Positions 18,701 to 25,890 of a stretch of DNA of 33,398 nt are shown one piece after another. How positions within the stretch are numbered: position 1 is the first letter of the stretch; each line of letters opens with the position of its first letter. The notes beneath the pieces were generated by a model. That model was given only the letters and a program-made list of their open reading frames with translations, did not search any database and had not been told where the DNA came from. The DNA is from an uncultured Bacteroidota bacterium (GTDB lineage Bacteria; Bacteroidota; Bacteroidia; Chitinophagales; Saprospiraceae): contig CAIYFY010000317.1 of assembly GCA_903925535.1 (NCBI GenBank), positions 1 through 33,398 of the forward strand. Reading direction: 5' to 3'. The position numbers and the translations under genes were made by a program.

Positions 18701-18947
18701 GATTTCGCTGTTCCCGAATCCGTCTGAAGGTATTTTTCACGCCGATCTGAGCGCCTGGGAAGGCATGAATGTTGTCATTCAGGTGTACGACAGTCGCGGA
18801 CAGCGGGTGTTGCACACAGGCACGCGTGCAGGAGATACTCCGCATATTGTGACGCTGCCAGCCGGTATTCCTCCCGGGCTTTACTTTGTGGAGCTGAGTA
18901 ACGACGACGGAGAGAAGGAAGTGTTGAAGATGGTGGTAGAGCGATAA
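15756..18947 (+). CDS. Secreted choice-of-anchor L domain protein with T9SS sorting domain (copy 2)
   Basis: This is a tandem paralogue of the preceding gene, with 1063 residues. ATG 15756 opens on a signal peptide (MVNQSHWRSALLLCIAFIWQ, cleaved about SA before QI). It has the same module order: choice-of-anchor L at about 159-385 (SLIANTLIGGGCYAVSN, YVFGSEEYCEYVGSEYND, VFGFFISGPGI), Calx-beta-like at about 412-505, PKD-like at about 510-580, repeats, HYR-like at about 742-820, and T9SS type A tail at about 983-1063 (LFPNPSEGIF through PGLYFVELS). It differs by carrying three copies of the ~45-residue NGCDS-type repeat (about 584-731) where copy 1 has two. No clear TAnnTTTG promoter was seen in the 33 bp after the upstream terminator. 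Confidence 0.88.
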   Translation: MVNQSHWRSALLLCIAFIWQCDLSAQITVNASSGSAGARAALAVRPGSSEVTVSGLQPGYPCRIVALRTSSEQLADFSLKISEKQSVQAVGNSGDNTIWFTPDAATVSLSLFAVSPVKTDDIPLYLSVMQENFQPEKDKSGSSAESQALLQTIPNVNPQSLIANTLIGGGCYAVSNVTAKGNSSAKGTFSGGSQNIQLSTGLVMSTGNVNILSGPNLAGDSDGGFGTPGYDASLDALVVGNLYDVNVIEFDFVPTGNMVEFEYVFGSEEYCEYVGSEYNDVFGFFISGPGINGVKNLAVLPGGTTPISVNSINHDSNTQFYVNNSTNFLSCNFMGWSASNYAEVELDGWTKPLKAVANVQPCQKYHIKLAIADVGDGLYDSAVFLKANSFSAGGQVAAAPAYATNRPVASEGCVGGAIRFFRAGSTTNPLTVNYAVSPASTAAAGTDYAPLPGVAVIPAGESEVLVPVTIFSDGLSEGIEKIVLDISNSCQCETNQIEFLIGDSEPLSLALSGDSLICEFGESSLAALATGGEAPYNYVWSNGAINPFIQVSPPAGTVYSVTVTDFCGDTISGSIAVDVLPFVRENISITVCAGEQVEIGGAFYTAPAVVNDTVFLNAPDCGQITTYTLNALPTASGSETFTFCAGGSVSINGQVYSTPGIFTDTLTAANGCDSVMTYTLVKQPPLTGVELILLCPGDEVTLDGVPYSSEADIPITYQTAAGCDSIVTYKLRYATPAPSTVTMNCPPSVTLNVPTGAPGAAVQYASPLASTDCTCPGTVVSMLSGQVSGSLFPVGMTQVCYRAEDVCGQSRTCCFSVTVSEESPCDVKVIGCMKYELLSVTQDQGKNRTYRVRVTNNCSRELIYTAFQLPSAITAMSPANNSVYTSPEGSTYLVRNPNFAPFYSVRFRPTGAGLANGATSVFRYTLPAQADVDYIHVISRLFEQQYYEAYLNTYYCPVGITPTDNLMDGSDARGEEELTPDQISLFPNPSEGIFHADLSAWEGMNVVIQVYDSRGQRVLHTGTRAGDTPHIVTLPAGIPPGLYFVELSNDDGEKEVLKMVVER

Positions 18948-18971
18948 ATTATCCATCCCGGATATGTTGCG

Positions 18972-19023
18972 AATGGGTGCGTCTGTTTATCGGACGCACC
19001 CATTTTCGCAATATTCATTTTTT
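18972..19023 (+). terminator. Intrinsic terminator after copy 2
   Basis: A 12-bp perfect stem (18972-18983 AATGGGTGCGTC with 18993-19004) around a 9-base loop can be extended by the flanking TATGTTGCG/CGCAATA bases. A T-run lies at about 19018-19023, 25 bp after the stop. Confidence 0.8.
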
Positions 19024-19056
19024 TGTGAGTTGTATGATTTTATAGTAAAGGAAAGG

Positions 19057-19108
19057 TTAATTCTGCTTTAATTTATTGATTTACAATAACTTAATTCTAA
19101 TTTAATTC
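19057..19108 (+). promoter_or_regulatory. Operator-like array of TTAAT heptamers upstream of susC
   Basis: Heptamers TTAATTC (19057-19063), TTAATTT (19068-19074), TTTACAA (19080-19086), TTAATTC (19091-19097) and TTAATTC (19102-19108) recur every 11 bp, with one 12-bp step. Each adjacent pair has the 7-4-7 layout typical of PhoB/OmpR-family binding. The last heptamer ends 31 bp before the -7 element. The same array occurs before the phnX-like and T9SS genes. The regulator's identity is inferred. Confidence 0.6.
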
Positions 19109-19139
19109 TCTGTGACGCAATCAGCGCGATCTCCGGTTC

Positions 19140-19147
19140 TACCTTTG
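19140..19147 (+). promoter_or_regulatory. -7 element of the susC promoter
   Basis: TACCTTTG is a perfect TAnnTTTG. The -33 position (about 19116) has no TTG, which fits activator-dependent transcription from the upstream array. It leaves a 112-base leader before the susC ATG, with no recognisable riboswitch. Confidence 0.55.
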
Positions 19148-19259
19148 CAGCGGACTTCATCCCTTGCGGGCAGATTTCCGATTACAGCTGTGCCGGACGA
19201 TAAACTAGTACGTTTTCCGGCGACTGTGACAGACAAACTTTAACCTATTTTTCCCATCT

Positions 19260-22200
19260 ATGAAGGATTTTCACTCAGCCTTCAAGGGTACGCTTTGTAC
19301 CCTTGTCATCACCCTGTTGTGCCTTGTTTCGGCATCGGGTCAAAAAATCAGCGGTTCCGTCCAGGACGCTGTCAGCGGGGAATCGCTCCCCGGTGCCACC
19401 GTAGTTGTGCAGGGTACTACCCGCGGTACTACCTCCGATGCTTCCGGCAATTTTGTACTGGATGCCAGCAAGGGAGAGGTACTGGTTGTATCCTATGTTG
19501 GCTACAAAACAGAGACAGTCACGGTTGGTGCTGCTGCTATTGTCATTCTCATGTCGGGCGATAATATCCTGAATGAGGTTACGGTAGGCGCACTTGGTAT
19601 CAGCCGTGAGAAAAAATCTCTCGGCTATGCAGTCCAGGAAGTAAACGGGAGCGAGTTGCTGAAAGCCCGTGAGCCAAACGCCATCAACACGCTGGCTGGC
19701 AAGGTAGCCGGTCTGACAGTGGGTGCGTCGCCCGAGTTACTGGGTGCACCCAATCTCAATCTGCGCGGTTCAAATCCGATTTTTGTAGTGGATGGTGTGC
19801 CGGTAAACTCCGACACCTGGAACATCAGCGCTGACGACATTGAGACCTTCACCGTGCTGAAGGGTCCTGCTGCGGCCGCTCTTTATGGTTTCCGCTCAAA
19901 GGATGGTGTTATTATGATTACCACCAAAAAGGGAACCAAAGACAAGCGTGGTGTCAGTATTGAATTCAACAGCAGCCAGATGGTGGAATCCGGCTTCAAT
20001 GCTGTTCCTACTGTAAACTACGAGTATGGTCCCGGCGATCATGGCCGCTACGGTTTTGCGGATGGTCGCGGCGGTGGTATCAATGACGGCGATTATGATA
20101 TCTGGGGGCCTCGCTTCGAAGGACAGTTGATTCCACAGTACGACAGCCCGCTTGATCCGTTAACCGGTCAGCGTATCCCGACGCCATGGGTAGCACGCGG
20201 TGAAAGAAATCTGGAGCGTTTTCTGCGCCCGGGCTTGCTTTCCAACAATAACGTCGCTGTTTCCACTTCTTCTGAAAAGATGGATATGCGCTTCTCCACC
20301 TCCTACAACTATCAGCAGGGGATGGTTCCGAATACACAATTGAACGGCCTGAATTTCAATGTTTACAATAATCTGCGGTTCAATAAGCGGGTGAGCCTTG
20401 AGTCAAATCTGAACTATAACCGTCAGTTTACCGACAATATCCCTGATGTTCAGTACGGACCTAACTCCCTGATCTACAACGTCATACTGTGGGCGGGCGC
20501 CGATTGGGATGTTGATGACATGAAAAATTACTGGCAGCCGGGCAAGGAGGGTGTTCAGCAAATTTATGCCGAATACCAGCGCTACAATAATCCGTGGTTT
20601 ATGGCTCAGGAATGGCTGCGCGGTCACTACAAGACCGACATCTATGGTCAAACAGCCCTGAACTGGAACATCGCCAAAGGTCTTGATTTCAAACTGCGTA
20701 CTGCTATCACGACTTATGATCTGTTCCGCAATGAAAAGTTCCCGTACTCTGCTACAGTTTACGGACGTGAAGAAGCGCGTGGTGATTACCGTGAAGACAA
20801 GCGTACCATGTTTGAAAACAACACGGATGCTTATCTCAGCTTTGACCGTAATATCACCGACAATATCAGCCTGAAAGCACTTGCAGGAGGTAACCTCCGC
20901 TCATTTAACTACGAATCCAGTTACACTACCACGAACTACCTCAACGTTCCGGGCCTGTACTCTTTCTCCAATACTGCAAATCCGCTGTACGCATCCAACT
21001 TCCGGTCGAAGATGCTGGTGCAGAGCGGGTATTACTCACTCGATCTCGGTATCCGCAATTTCCTGTATCTTTCACACACTGGTCGTGTTGATCACCTGTC
21101 AACACTACCCAGGAACAGTAATACTTTTTACTATCCAAGCGTTGGCGCCAGTGTTCTGATCAGCGAACTGGCCGATCTCGGTCCGGTTTCATACCTGAAA
21201 CTGCGTGGTTCTTATGCTAACGTGAAGGAAGCACTTACAACTCGCTATATCGGCGCCACACCTGCTGACCCATACCCGCTCGGATACGGATCATACTACT
21301 CGTCAACTTACGACGGCCCGTCCTATTCCAATGCCTCTGCCTATTCATCTCCGCTGGTTTATAACGGACAGCCGGGCTCGTACTTCACCAACACGATTGC
21401 CAACACAGGTCTGCAGCCGTCATCGCGTACCAACTACGAAACTGGTCTGGAAGCGCGTTTCTTCGGAAGTCGCCTCGGTCTCGATGTAACTTATTTCCAG
21501 TACATAGACGGTCCCCAGATTTTTGCGCTCCCGATTTCGGAAGCTTCCGGCTACACAAGCCAGCTGATCAATGCCGTAAAAACGAAGAAAGCCGGCTGGG
21601 AAGTAGGTCTGACCGGCTCGCCAATCAGGAACGAAGACGGACTGAGCTGGGATGTCATGGTTAACTGGAGCACATACCAGGAAACACTGGAAGAGCTTCC
21701 GGAGGGTACCGATGTAATCAACGGCTTCTTCCGCCTTGGCGACCGCCTGGATAAATATTACGATTCAGCTCCGGTACGCGACCAGCAGGGAAACATCGTA
21801 CATGATGCCAGTGGCCGTGCCATCAGAAATCCGGTACCACAATTTCTGGGCTACTCCAATCCGGACTGGGTTTGGGCTGTCAACAACAGGTTCTCCTGGA
21901 AAAATCTCAGCTTCAATTTCCAGTTTGATGGCCGTGTGGGAGGAGTTATCACCAATTACGTACAGCGTCAGACGTTCCGCGGTGGTCGCCATCTGGCTAC
22001 CACACAGGGAGAAATGGGCGAAGCGCGCTACGCCGACTGGGTAAATCAGAAAAATGGTCTCTTCACAGACCCGCAGGTTAACGGAAATTATGTCGGAGAT
22101 GGCGTACGTCTTGTAAGCGGAACCATCAAGTACGATCAGTACGGCACTATTACCAACTGGGATGAGCTCGAATTTGCCGACAACACGACCAAAACATTTC

Positions 22201-22484
22201 TGCAGGACTATATAAGCCGTCTCTACGCTACTTCGGAGGCCAACCTGATGTCCAAAACCTTCTCCAAGTTGCGCGAGGTGACAATCACTTACCAGATGCC
22301 GAAGAAATGGTTCCAGAACAGCAACTTCATTCGTCAGGCAAATGTCTCTCTGGTTGGTCGTAATCTCCTCTATTTCGCCGAGAAGAAGGATATTGATCTC
22401 GACCAGTACATCACCAACAACTACTCCGGTCTGCAGTCGCCTACAGCCAAGCGATATGGCGTGAACATCAACATCACATTCTAA
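19260..22484 (+). CDS. SusC/RagA-family TonB-linked outer-membrane transporter
   Basis: This is the outer-membrane beta-barrel of a SusCD 'pedal-bin' importer, energised by TonB/ExbBD. The 1074-residue product has a signal peptide (about 1-27, ending ASG before QK) and a carboxypeptidase-regulatory-like domain (about 29-100, ISGSVQDAVSGESLPGATVV). A TonB-box-like segment (ILNEVTVGALG, about 102-112) is followed by the plug domain (about 115-225), with INTLAGKVAGLTVG, IFVVDGVPVNSD and ETFTVLKGPAAAALYG, and then the barrel to the final aromatic residue (INITF). The substrate is not readable from sequence; its position beside susD and phosphonate-type enzymes suggests a phosphorus-containing organic compound. 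It is 24 bp from susD and probably controlled by the TTAAT array. Confidence 0.95.
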   Translation: MKDFHSAFKGTLCTLVITLLCLVSASGQKISGSVQDAVSGESLPGATVVVQGTTRGTTSDASGNFVLDASKGEVLVVSYVGYKTETVTVGAAAIVILMSGDNILNEVTVGALGISREKKSLGYAVQEVNGSELLKAREPNAINTLAGKVAGLTVGASPELLGAPNLNLRGSNPIFVVDGVPVNSDTWNISADDIETFTVLKGPAAAALYGFRSKDGVIMITTKKGTKDKRGVSIEFNSSQMVESGFNAVPTVNYEYGPGDHGRYGFADGRGGGINDGDYDIWGPRFEGQLIPQYDSPLDPLTGQRIPTPWVARGERNLERFLRPGLLSNNNVAVSTSSEKMDMRFSTSYNYQQGMVPNTQLNGLNFNVYNNLRFNKRVSLESNLNYNRQFTDNIPDVQYGPNSLIYNVILWAGADWDVDDMKNYWQPGKEGVQQIYAEYQRYNNPWFMAQEWLRGHYKTDIYGQTALNWNIAKGLDFKLRTAITTYDLFRNEKFPYSATVYGREEARGDYREDKRTMFENNTDAYLSFDRNITDNISLKALAGGNLRSFNYESSYTTTNYLNVPGLYSFSNTANPLYASNFRSKMLVQSGYYSLDLGIRNFLYLSHTGRVDHLSTLPRNSNTFYYPSVGASVLISELADLGPVSYLKLRGSYANVKEALTTRYIGATPADPYPLGYGSYYSSTYDGPSYSNASAYSSPLVYNGQPGSYFTNTIANTGLQPSSRTNYETGLEARFFGSRLGLDVTYFQYIDGPQIFALPISEASGYTSQLINAVKTKKAGWEVGLTGSPIRNEDGLSWDVMVNWSTYQETLEELPEGTDVINGFFRLGDRLDKYYDSAPVRDQQGNIVHDASGRAIRNPVPQFLGYSNPDWVWAVNNRFSWKNLSFNFQFDGRVGGVITNYVQRQTFRGGRHLATTQGEMGEARYADWVNQKNGLFTDPQVNGNYVGDGVRLVSGTIKYDQYGTITNWDELEFADNTTKTFLQDYISRLYATSEANLMSKTFSKLREVTITYQMPKKWFQNSNFIRQANVSLVGRNLLYFAEKKDIDLDQYITNNYSGLQSPTAKRYGVNINITF

Positions 22485-22508
22485 ACCAAAGGGTTCAATC
22501 ATTCGACA

Positions 22509-23999
22509 ATGAAACAATTCAGATATATCTTCATGCTGGCAGCGCTCATTCTCGCTGCCGAAAGCTGCCAGAAGTTCGATGAGCTGGAGGCAGATCCCAA
22601 CCGCTCCACTCAGGTGCCGCCCTCGCTGGTATTGCGCGGTATTCTCGTAGATATGAACTATGCTCCGTGGGGCGACATTTCGCGCTGGAACCAGTACTGG
22701 TGCTCCAACTACAACTACTACGAGAATAATGAGTACTGGACTGGCAGCGCTGACCTGCGCTTCACCACACTCAAGAACGTTATCAGAATGGAAGAGGAGG
22801 CACAGCGGATTAACCTTCCTGCTGTAAATGCCTACAGCGCACTGGGCAAGTTCTTCCGCGCGTTCTTCTACTATGATATGACCATGAAAGTAGGGGATAT
22901 CCCTATGAACCAGGCACTTTTGGGTGCCGAAAATGTGGCTCCTGCCTACGACACCCAAAAAGATGTCCTGAAGCAGGTGCTGGTATGGCTGGATGAAGCC
23001 AACACTGATCTGGCTGCACGTATCGCTGCTTCTGACGTGTCACTGGAAGGCGATATTTACTTCGGAGGCGACCTGCGCAAATGGCAGAAAACTGTAAACT
23101 CGTTCAAACTGCGCGTACTGGTACAACTCAGCAAGAAATCGGCCGACGCTGACCTGAACGTGAAGGGTGAGTTTTCCAAAATTCTCGGTAACCCGACGGG
23201 TTATCCGCTGATGGAAAGCAATAATGATAATCTCCAGTTCATCTACGGAAGTGTTTTTAACAAATACCCATTTAATCCCGATAATTTCGGCTTTTATGCC
23301 GACCGTTACAATACTGCCGGTACCTACATAAACACGCTCGCAGCACTGCGCGACCCGCGTGTTTATGTGGTGGCCGAGCCAGCTGCCGCCAAACTGGCTG
23401 CCGGTTACACTGCTGCAGATTTCGAATCTTATGTAGGTGCCCCTTCTGATGAGGGCCTGGATGAAATGGCTACCAAGGTTCAGGCCGGAGAGTACTCACG
23501 TATCAACAAGGCGCGTTTCTTCAGTAATTACGTCGGAGAGCCCGGCATACAGATTGGTTACCCCGAATTGTGTCTGAATATTGCCGAGGCCATTAACCGC
23601 GGCTGGGCAACCGGCAATGCAGGTGAGTGGTACAACAAGGGCATCACTGCCAGCATGGAAACGTACGGTATTACTGATGTTGCAGCCTACCTGGCTCAGT
23701 CTCAGGTGGTATATGCGGGAAATAACGCCAGCGGACTTACCCAGGTACTGGTTCAAAAATATCTCGCACAAGCTCAGCACAGCGGACTGGAGTCGTATTA
23801 CACATGGCGTCGTACCGGTGTGCCGACTTTTGCAGAGGGTGGCCCGGGAACAGGTAACTCCGGCGTGATACCGCGCAGGTTCCAGTACCCTACCAGCGAA
23901 CGCGATAACAACACCGATAATTACCAGGCAGCGTTGAGTCGTCAGTTCGGCAATACAACCGACAATATCAACGACAAGCTCTGGATAGAAAAAGATTAG
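22509..23999 (+). CDS. SusD/RagB-family surface nutrient-binding lipoprotein (SusD-like 2 type)
   Basis: This is the lid and substrate-capturing partner of the upstream SusC protein. The 496-residue product has a lipoprotein signal (MKQFRYIFMLAALILAAESC, lipidated C20) and the family's early motif (DELEADPNRS, about 24-33). Helical TPR-like segments typical of the fold follow, such as AYSALGKFFRAFFYYDMTM and DLRKWQKTVNSFKLRVLVQL, and the C-terminal GYPELCLNIAEAINRGW region characterises the SusD-like_2 branch. It is co-transcribed with susC. The ligand is unknown; context suggests an organophosphorus compound. Confidence 0.94.
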   Translation: MKQFRYIFMLAALILAAESCQKFDELEADPNRSTQVPPSLVLRGILVDMNYAPWGDISRWNQYWCSNYNYYENNEYWTGSADLRFTTLKNVIRMEEEAQRINLPAVNAYSALGKFFRAFFYYDMTMKVGDIPMNQALLGAENVAPAYDTQKDVLKQVLVWLDEANTDLAARIAASDVSLEGDIYFGGDLRKWQKTVNSFKLRVLVQLSKKSADADLNVKGEFSKILGNPTGYPLMESNNDNLQFIYGSVFNKYPFNPDNFGFYADRYNTAGTYINTLAALRDPRVYVVAEPAAAKLAAGYTAADFESYVGAPSDEGLDEMATKVQAGEYSRINKARFFSNYVGEPGIQIGYPELCLNIAEAINRGWATGNAGEWYNKGITASMETYGITDVAAYLAQSQVVYAGNNASGLTQVLVQKYLAQAQHSGLESYYTWRRTGVPTFAEGGPGTGNSGVIPRRFQYPTSERDNNTDNYQAALSRQFGNTTDNINDKLWIEKD

Positions 24000-24010
24000 G
24001 TTTGTCTGAA

Positions 24011-24060
24011 GCAGGCCGGGCAGCGGCAAGTACCGTTTGCCCCGGTCTGCTCCGGTACTT
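24011..24060 (+). terminator. Overlapping alternative hairpins after susD
   Basis: Two mutually exclusive stems are visible. One pairs 24011-24022 with 24038-24050 (GCAGGCCGGGCA against a near-perfect complement). The other pairs 24028-24035 (AAGTACCG) exactly with 24053-24060. A weak T-rich tail follows (24068-24071). It could be a terminator or an attenuator controlling read-through from susCD into the HD gene. Confidence 0.5.
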
Positions 24061-24101
24061 CCTAACCTTTTGTCATAACTTCATATAGAATGGTTTAATT
24101 G

Positions 24102-24134
24102 AGTGGGAAGTCGGCGAAATGCCGGGTTCCCACT
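24102..24134 (+). promoter_or_regulatory. Stable leader hairpin before the HD-oxygenase gene
   Basis: The arms AGTGGGAA (24102-24109) and TTCCCACT (24127-24134) are exact complements, with an inner CGGC/GCCG stem (24112-24115, 24121-24124) and a 2x2 internal bubble. A second small hairpin, GTGATT/AATCAC (24140-24154), follows before ATG 24171. There is no T-run, so a 5'-leader regulatory structure is as likely as a terminator. Confidence 0.45.
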
Positions 24135-24170
24135 GCCTTGTGATTCAAAATCACCAATTTCACATCCATC

Positions 24171-24734
24171 ATGACAAAAAAAGAAAAAGTAGCTGCTGTT
24201 ATGTCGCTTTTCGAGACGAGAGGTGGCGAGGAATACTTCGGGGAGGATGTTACCCAGTTGCAACATGCCGTTCAGGCAGCCGAGATCGCCCGCGAACTGT
24301 ATCCGGACGACCCGGAGTTTATCGCAGCAGCATTTTTACACGATCTCGGACATATCTGCGCCATCCCGAAGTCAAAGGAAGCGTCTATGAGCGGATTCGG
24401 GGTGAAGAACCACGAAAAGGCCGGAGCTGATTTCCTGCTTGGACTGGGTTTTCCTGAAAAAGTAGCCCGGTTGGTGGAATGCCACGTTGAGGCCAAACGA
24501 TATCTGGTCAGTACCGATGCGAGTTACTTTGAATCACTATCAGAAGCAAGTAAAATCACACTGATGCATCAGGGAGGTAAAATGGAGGCAGAGGAGGTAG
24601 CAGTTTTTGAATCAGATCCGTTTTTCGGGCTGCATATAGCACTCCGCAGAATTGACGAGCGCGCCAAATCTGCGGAACACACGTTCTCGACTCTTCTGTG
24701 GGTGGAAGAACTGCTGGAAAAGGTCGTTTCCTGA
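24171..24734 (+). CDS. PhnZ-like HD-domain di-iron oxygenase for phosphonate C-P cleavage
   Basis: The 187-residue cytoplasmic protein belongs to the HD oxygenases linked to phosphonate operons (the family I know as TIGR03276). PhnZ uses a mixed-valent di-iron centre and O2 to cleave 1-hydroxy-2-aminoethylphosphonate to glycine and phosphate. All expected ligands are present: H32, H57, D58, H81, H105 and D162. The substrate-gating pair Y22 and E25 precedes H32 with PhnZ-like spacing (EYFGEDVTQLQH), and the substrate-side HVEAKRYLVSTDASYF is at 105-120. These features separate it from phosphohydrolase-type HD proteins. No PhnY-like Fe/2-oxoglutarate hydroxylase is in the window. It lies downstream of susCD and its stop is 2 bp from the stop of the convergent FAD gene. 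Confidence 0.85.
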   Translation: MTKKEKVAAVMSLFETRGGEEYFGEDVTQLQHAVQAAEIARELYPDDPEFIAAAFLHDLGHICAIPKSKEASMSGFGVKNHEKAGADFLLGLGFPEKVARLVECHVEAKRYLVSTDASYFESLSEASKITLMHQGGKMEAEEVAVFESDPFFGLHIALRRIDERAKSAEHTFSTLLWVEELLEKVVS

Positions 24735-24736
24735 TA

Positions 24737-25861
24737 TTAAACAAGTGTTTCGGCCAGTCCGAAACTCATGGTCATCCCGGCGCCGCTGAGTCCGTTTACA
24801 ATCCAGACTCCCTGCGCCGGATTGGCCACGAATTCAGTCCTGCCAGGTAACTTCGGGTAAACACCATGCCATGTTTCTGTTAGTTCCATTGTCGGAAGCT
24901 CGGCGAAAGTGGACAAATATCCCAGAATTTGCCTGTTAATTTCCTCTTTATCAAATGGAGACACGTCCCAGCCGTATTCATGGCTGTCGCCGAGGATAAT
25001 TTCCCCCGCTTTATTCTGGGAAACCAGCACGTGTATGCCGTACTTTGAATATGCCGGATTTTCCGAGTCATACCGCGCTCTTATCTGTTTCAGCGGGTCT
25101 TCCAGGTATGAAAATGAGTTGTAGTGCAGCAGTGTCAGGCCGGCGCAGAGCGAAGGGCCCAAATCCCATCCTTCCGGCTGTGCCACGGTACGCATCATCT
25201 GCAGTTTGCACTTGGTAATCCCGCTTTCCCTGAATATCTGTGGATAAAGGGTCTCAAAATCGGCACCCGAGCATATATAAACTCTTTCTGCTCGCCAAAT
25301 CTCGAAAAAATCGGTGAGAAGCCCTCCTTCCGCGTGTGACACTGACGTGCCAAAATGAAATTCTACGCCGTGAACCTGTTCAAGGTATTGTGTCAGTTGC
25401 GGAATGGCAAGTCTGGAAGTAACGGTGCATTCGGTGGAACTGTACAGTGCACCCTTTAATCCGTCTGTTTTTACTGCCGGGCTCATGACCGACACCTCAC
25501 CGGGTGTCATGAGTTTTGTCTTGTATCCGGCATGGGATGCATCTTTGTGAAATGCCTGTACAACCTCCCATTCATCCTGATGGTAAGCCAGCTGGAGAGA
25601 GCCGTTCTGCTTTAGCCACAGACCGCTTTCCGAAGCTGCTTCCATCCATATTTCTCTGCTTCTCATAGCGCGGTCAAGCAATTCCCCCGCGGGTTGTCCG
25701 ATCGGCCAAACCAATCCGAAATTGCGTATGGATGCCCCAACTGCTCTCGGATTGCGCTCGAAAACGGCCACTTTGTTTCCTTTTTTTGCTGCGGCGTACG
25801 CAATGGCCAGGCCAACTATCCCGGCTCCTATTACTGCCACGTCGTATTTGTTGTCTTGCAT
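24737..25861 (-). CDS. FAD-dependent oxidoreductase of the phosphonate-associated TIGR03364/PbfD-like family
   Basis: The 374-residue DAO-fold flavoenzyme has the FAD-binding motif VIGAGIVGLAIAYAAAKKG, with G12, G14, G17 and ribose-binding E35 (VAVFER). The signature GASIRNFGLVWPIGQ (42-56) and the C-terminal GLSGAGMTMSFGLAETL match the family known as TIGR03364, recurrent in phosphonate operons. A characterised relative (PbfD) is reported to oxidise aminoethylphosphonate-type amines to phosphonoacetaldehyde; I recall this without having checked it. ATG 25861 is chosen because the FAD motif then sits at the normal distance; the longer frame adds 11 unrelated residues. It is second in a leftward pair after the DUF5690-like gene (29-bp gap). 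Its likely product, phosphonoacetaldehyde, would feed the PhnX-like hydrolase. Confidence 0.82.
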   Translation of the reverse strand: MQDNKYDVAVIGAGIVGLAIAYAAAKKGNKVAVFERNPRAVGASIRNFGLVWPIGQPAGELLDRAMRSREIWMEAASESGLWLKQNGSLQLAYHQDEWEVVQAFHKDASHAGYKTKLMTPGEVSVMSPAVKTDGLKGALYSSTECTVTSRLAIPQLTQYLEQVHGVEFHFGTSVSHAEGGLLTDFFEIWRAERVYICSGADFETLYPQIFRESGITKCKLQMMRTVAQPEGWDLGPSLCAGLTLLHYNSFSYLEDPLKQIRARYDSENPAYSKYGIHVLVSQNKAGEIILGDSHEYGWDVSPFDKEEINRQILGYLSTFAELPTMELTETWHGVYPKLPGRTEFVANPAQGVWIVNGLSGAGMTMSFGLAETLV

Positions 25862-25890
25862 GATATCTTGTTTGTGTAACTGCCTGGCAG

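Noticed and set aside
19148..19259. Riboswitch in the 112-base susC leader
   Set aside because: No known riboswitch core or strong paired helix was recognised.
21765..22958. 397-codon reverse-strand open frame spanning the susC/susD junction
   Set aside because: Crosses two well-supported genes on the opposite strand; shadow frame.
24171..24734. Reading the HD protein as a nucleotide phosphohydrolase or (p)ppGpp hydrolase
   Set aside because: The Y22/E25 gate pair, HVEAKRYL motif and phosphonate neighbours fit the PhnZ-type oxygenase better.
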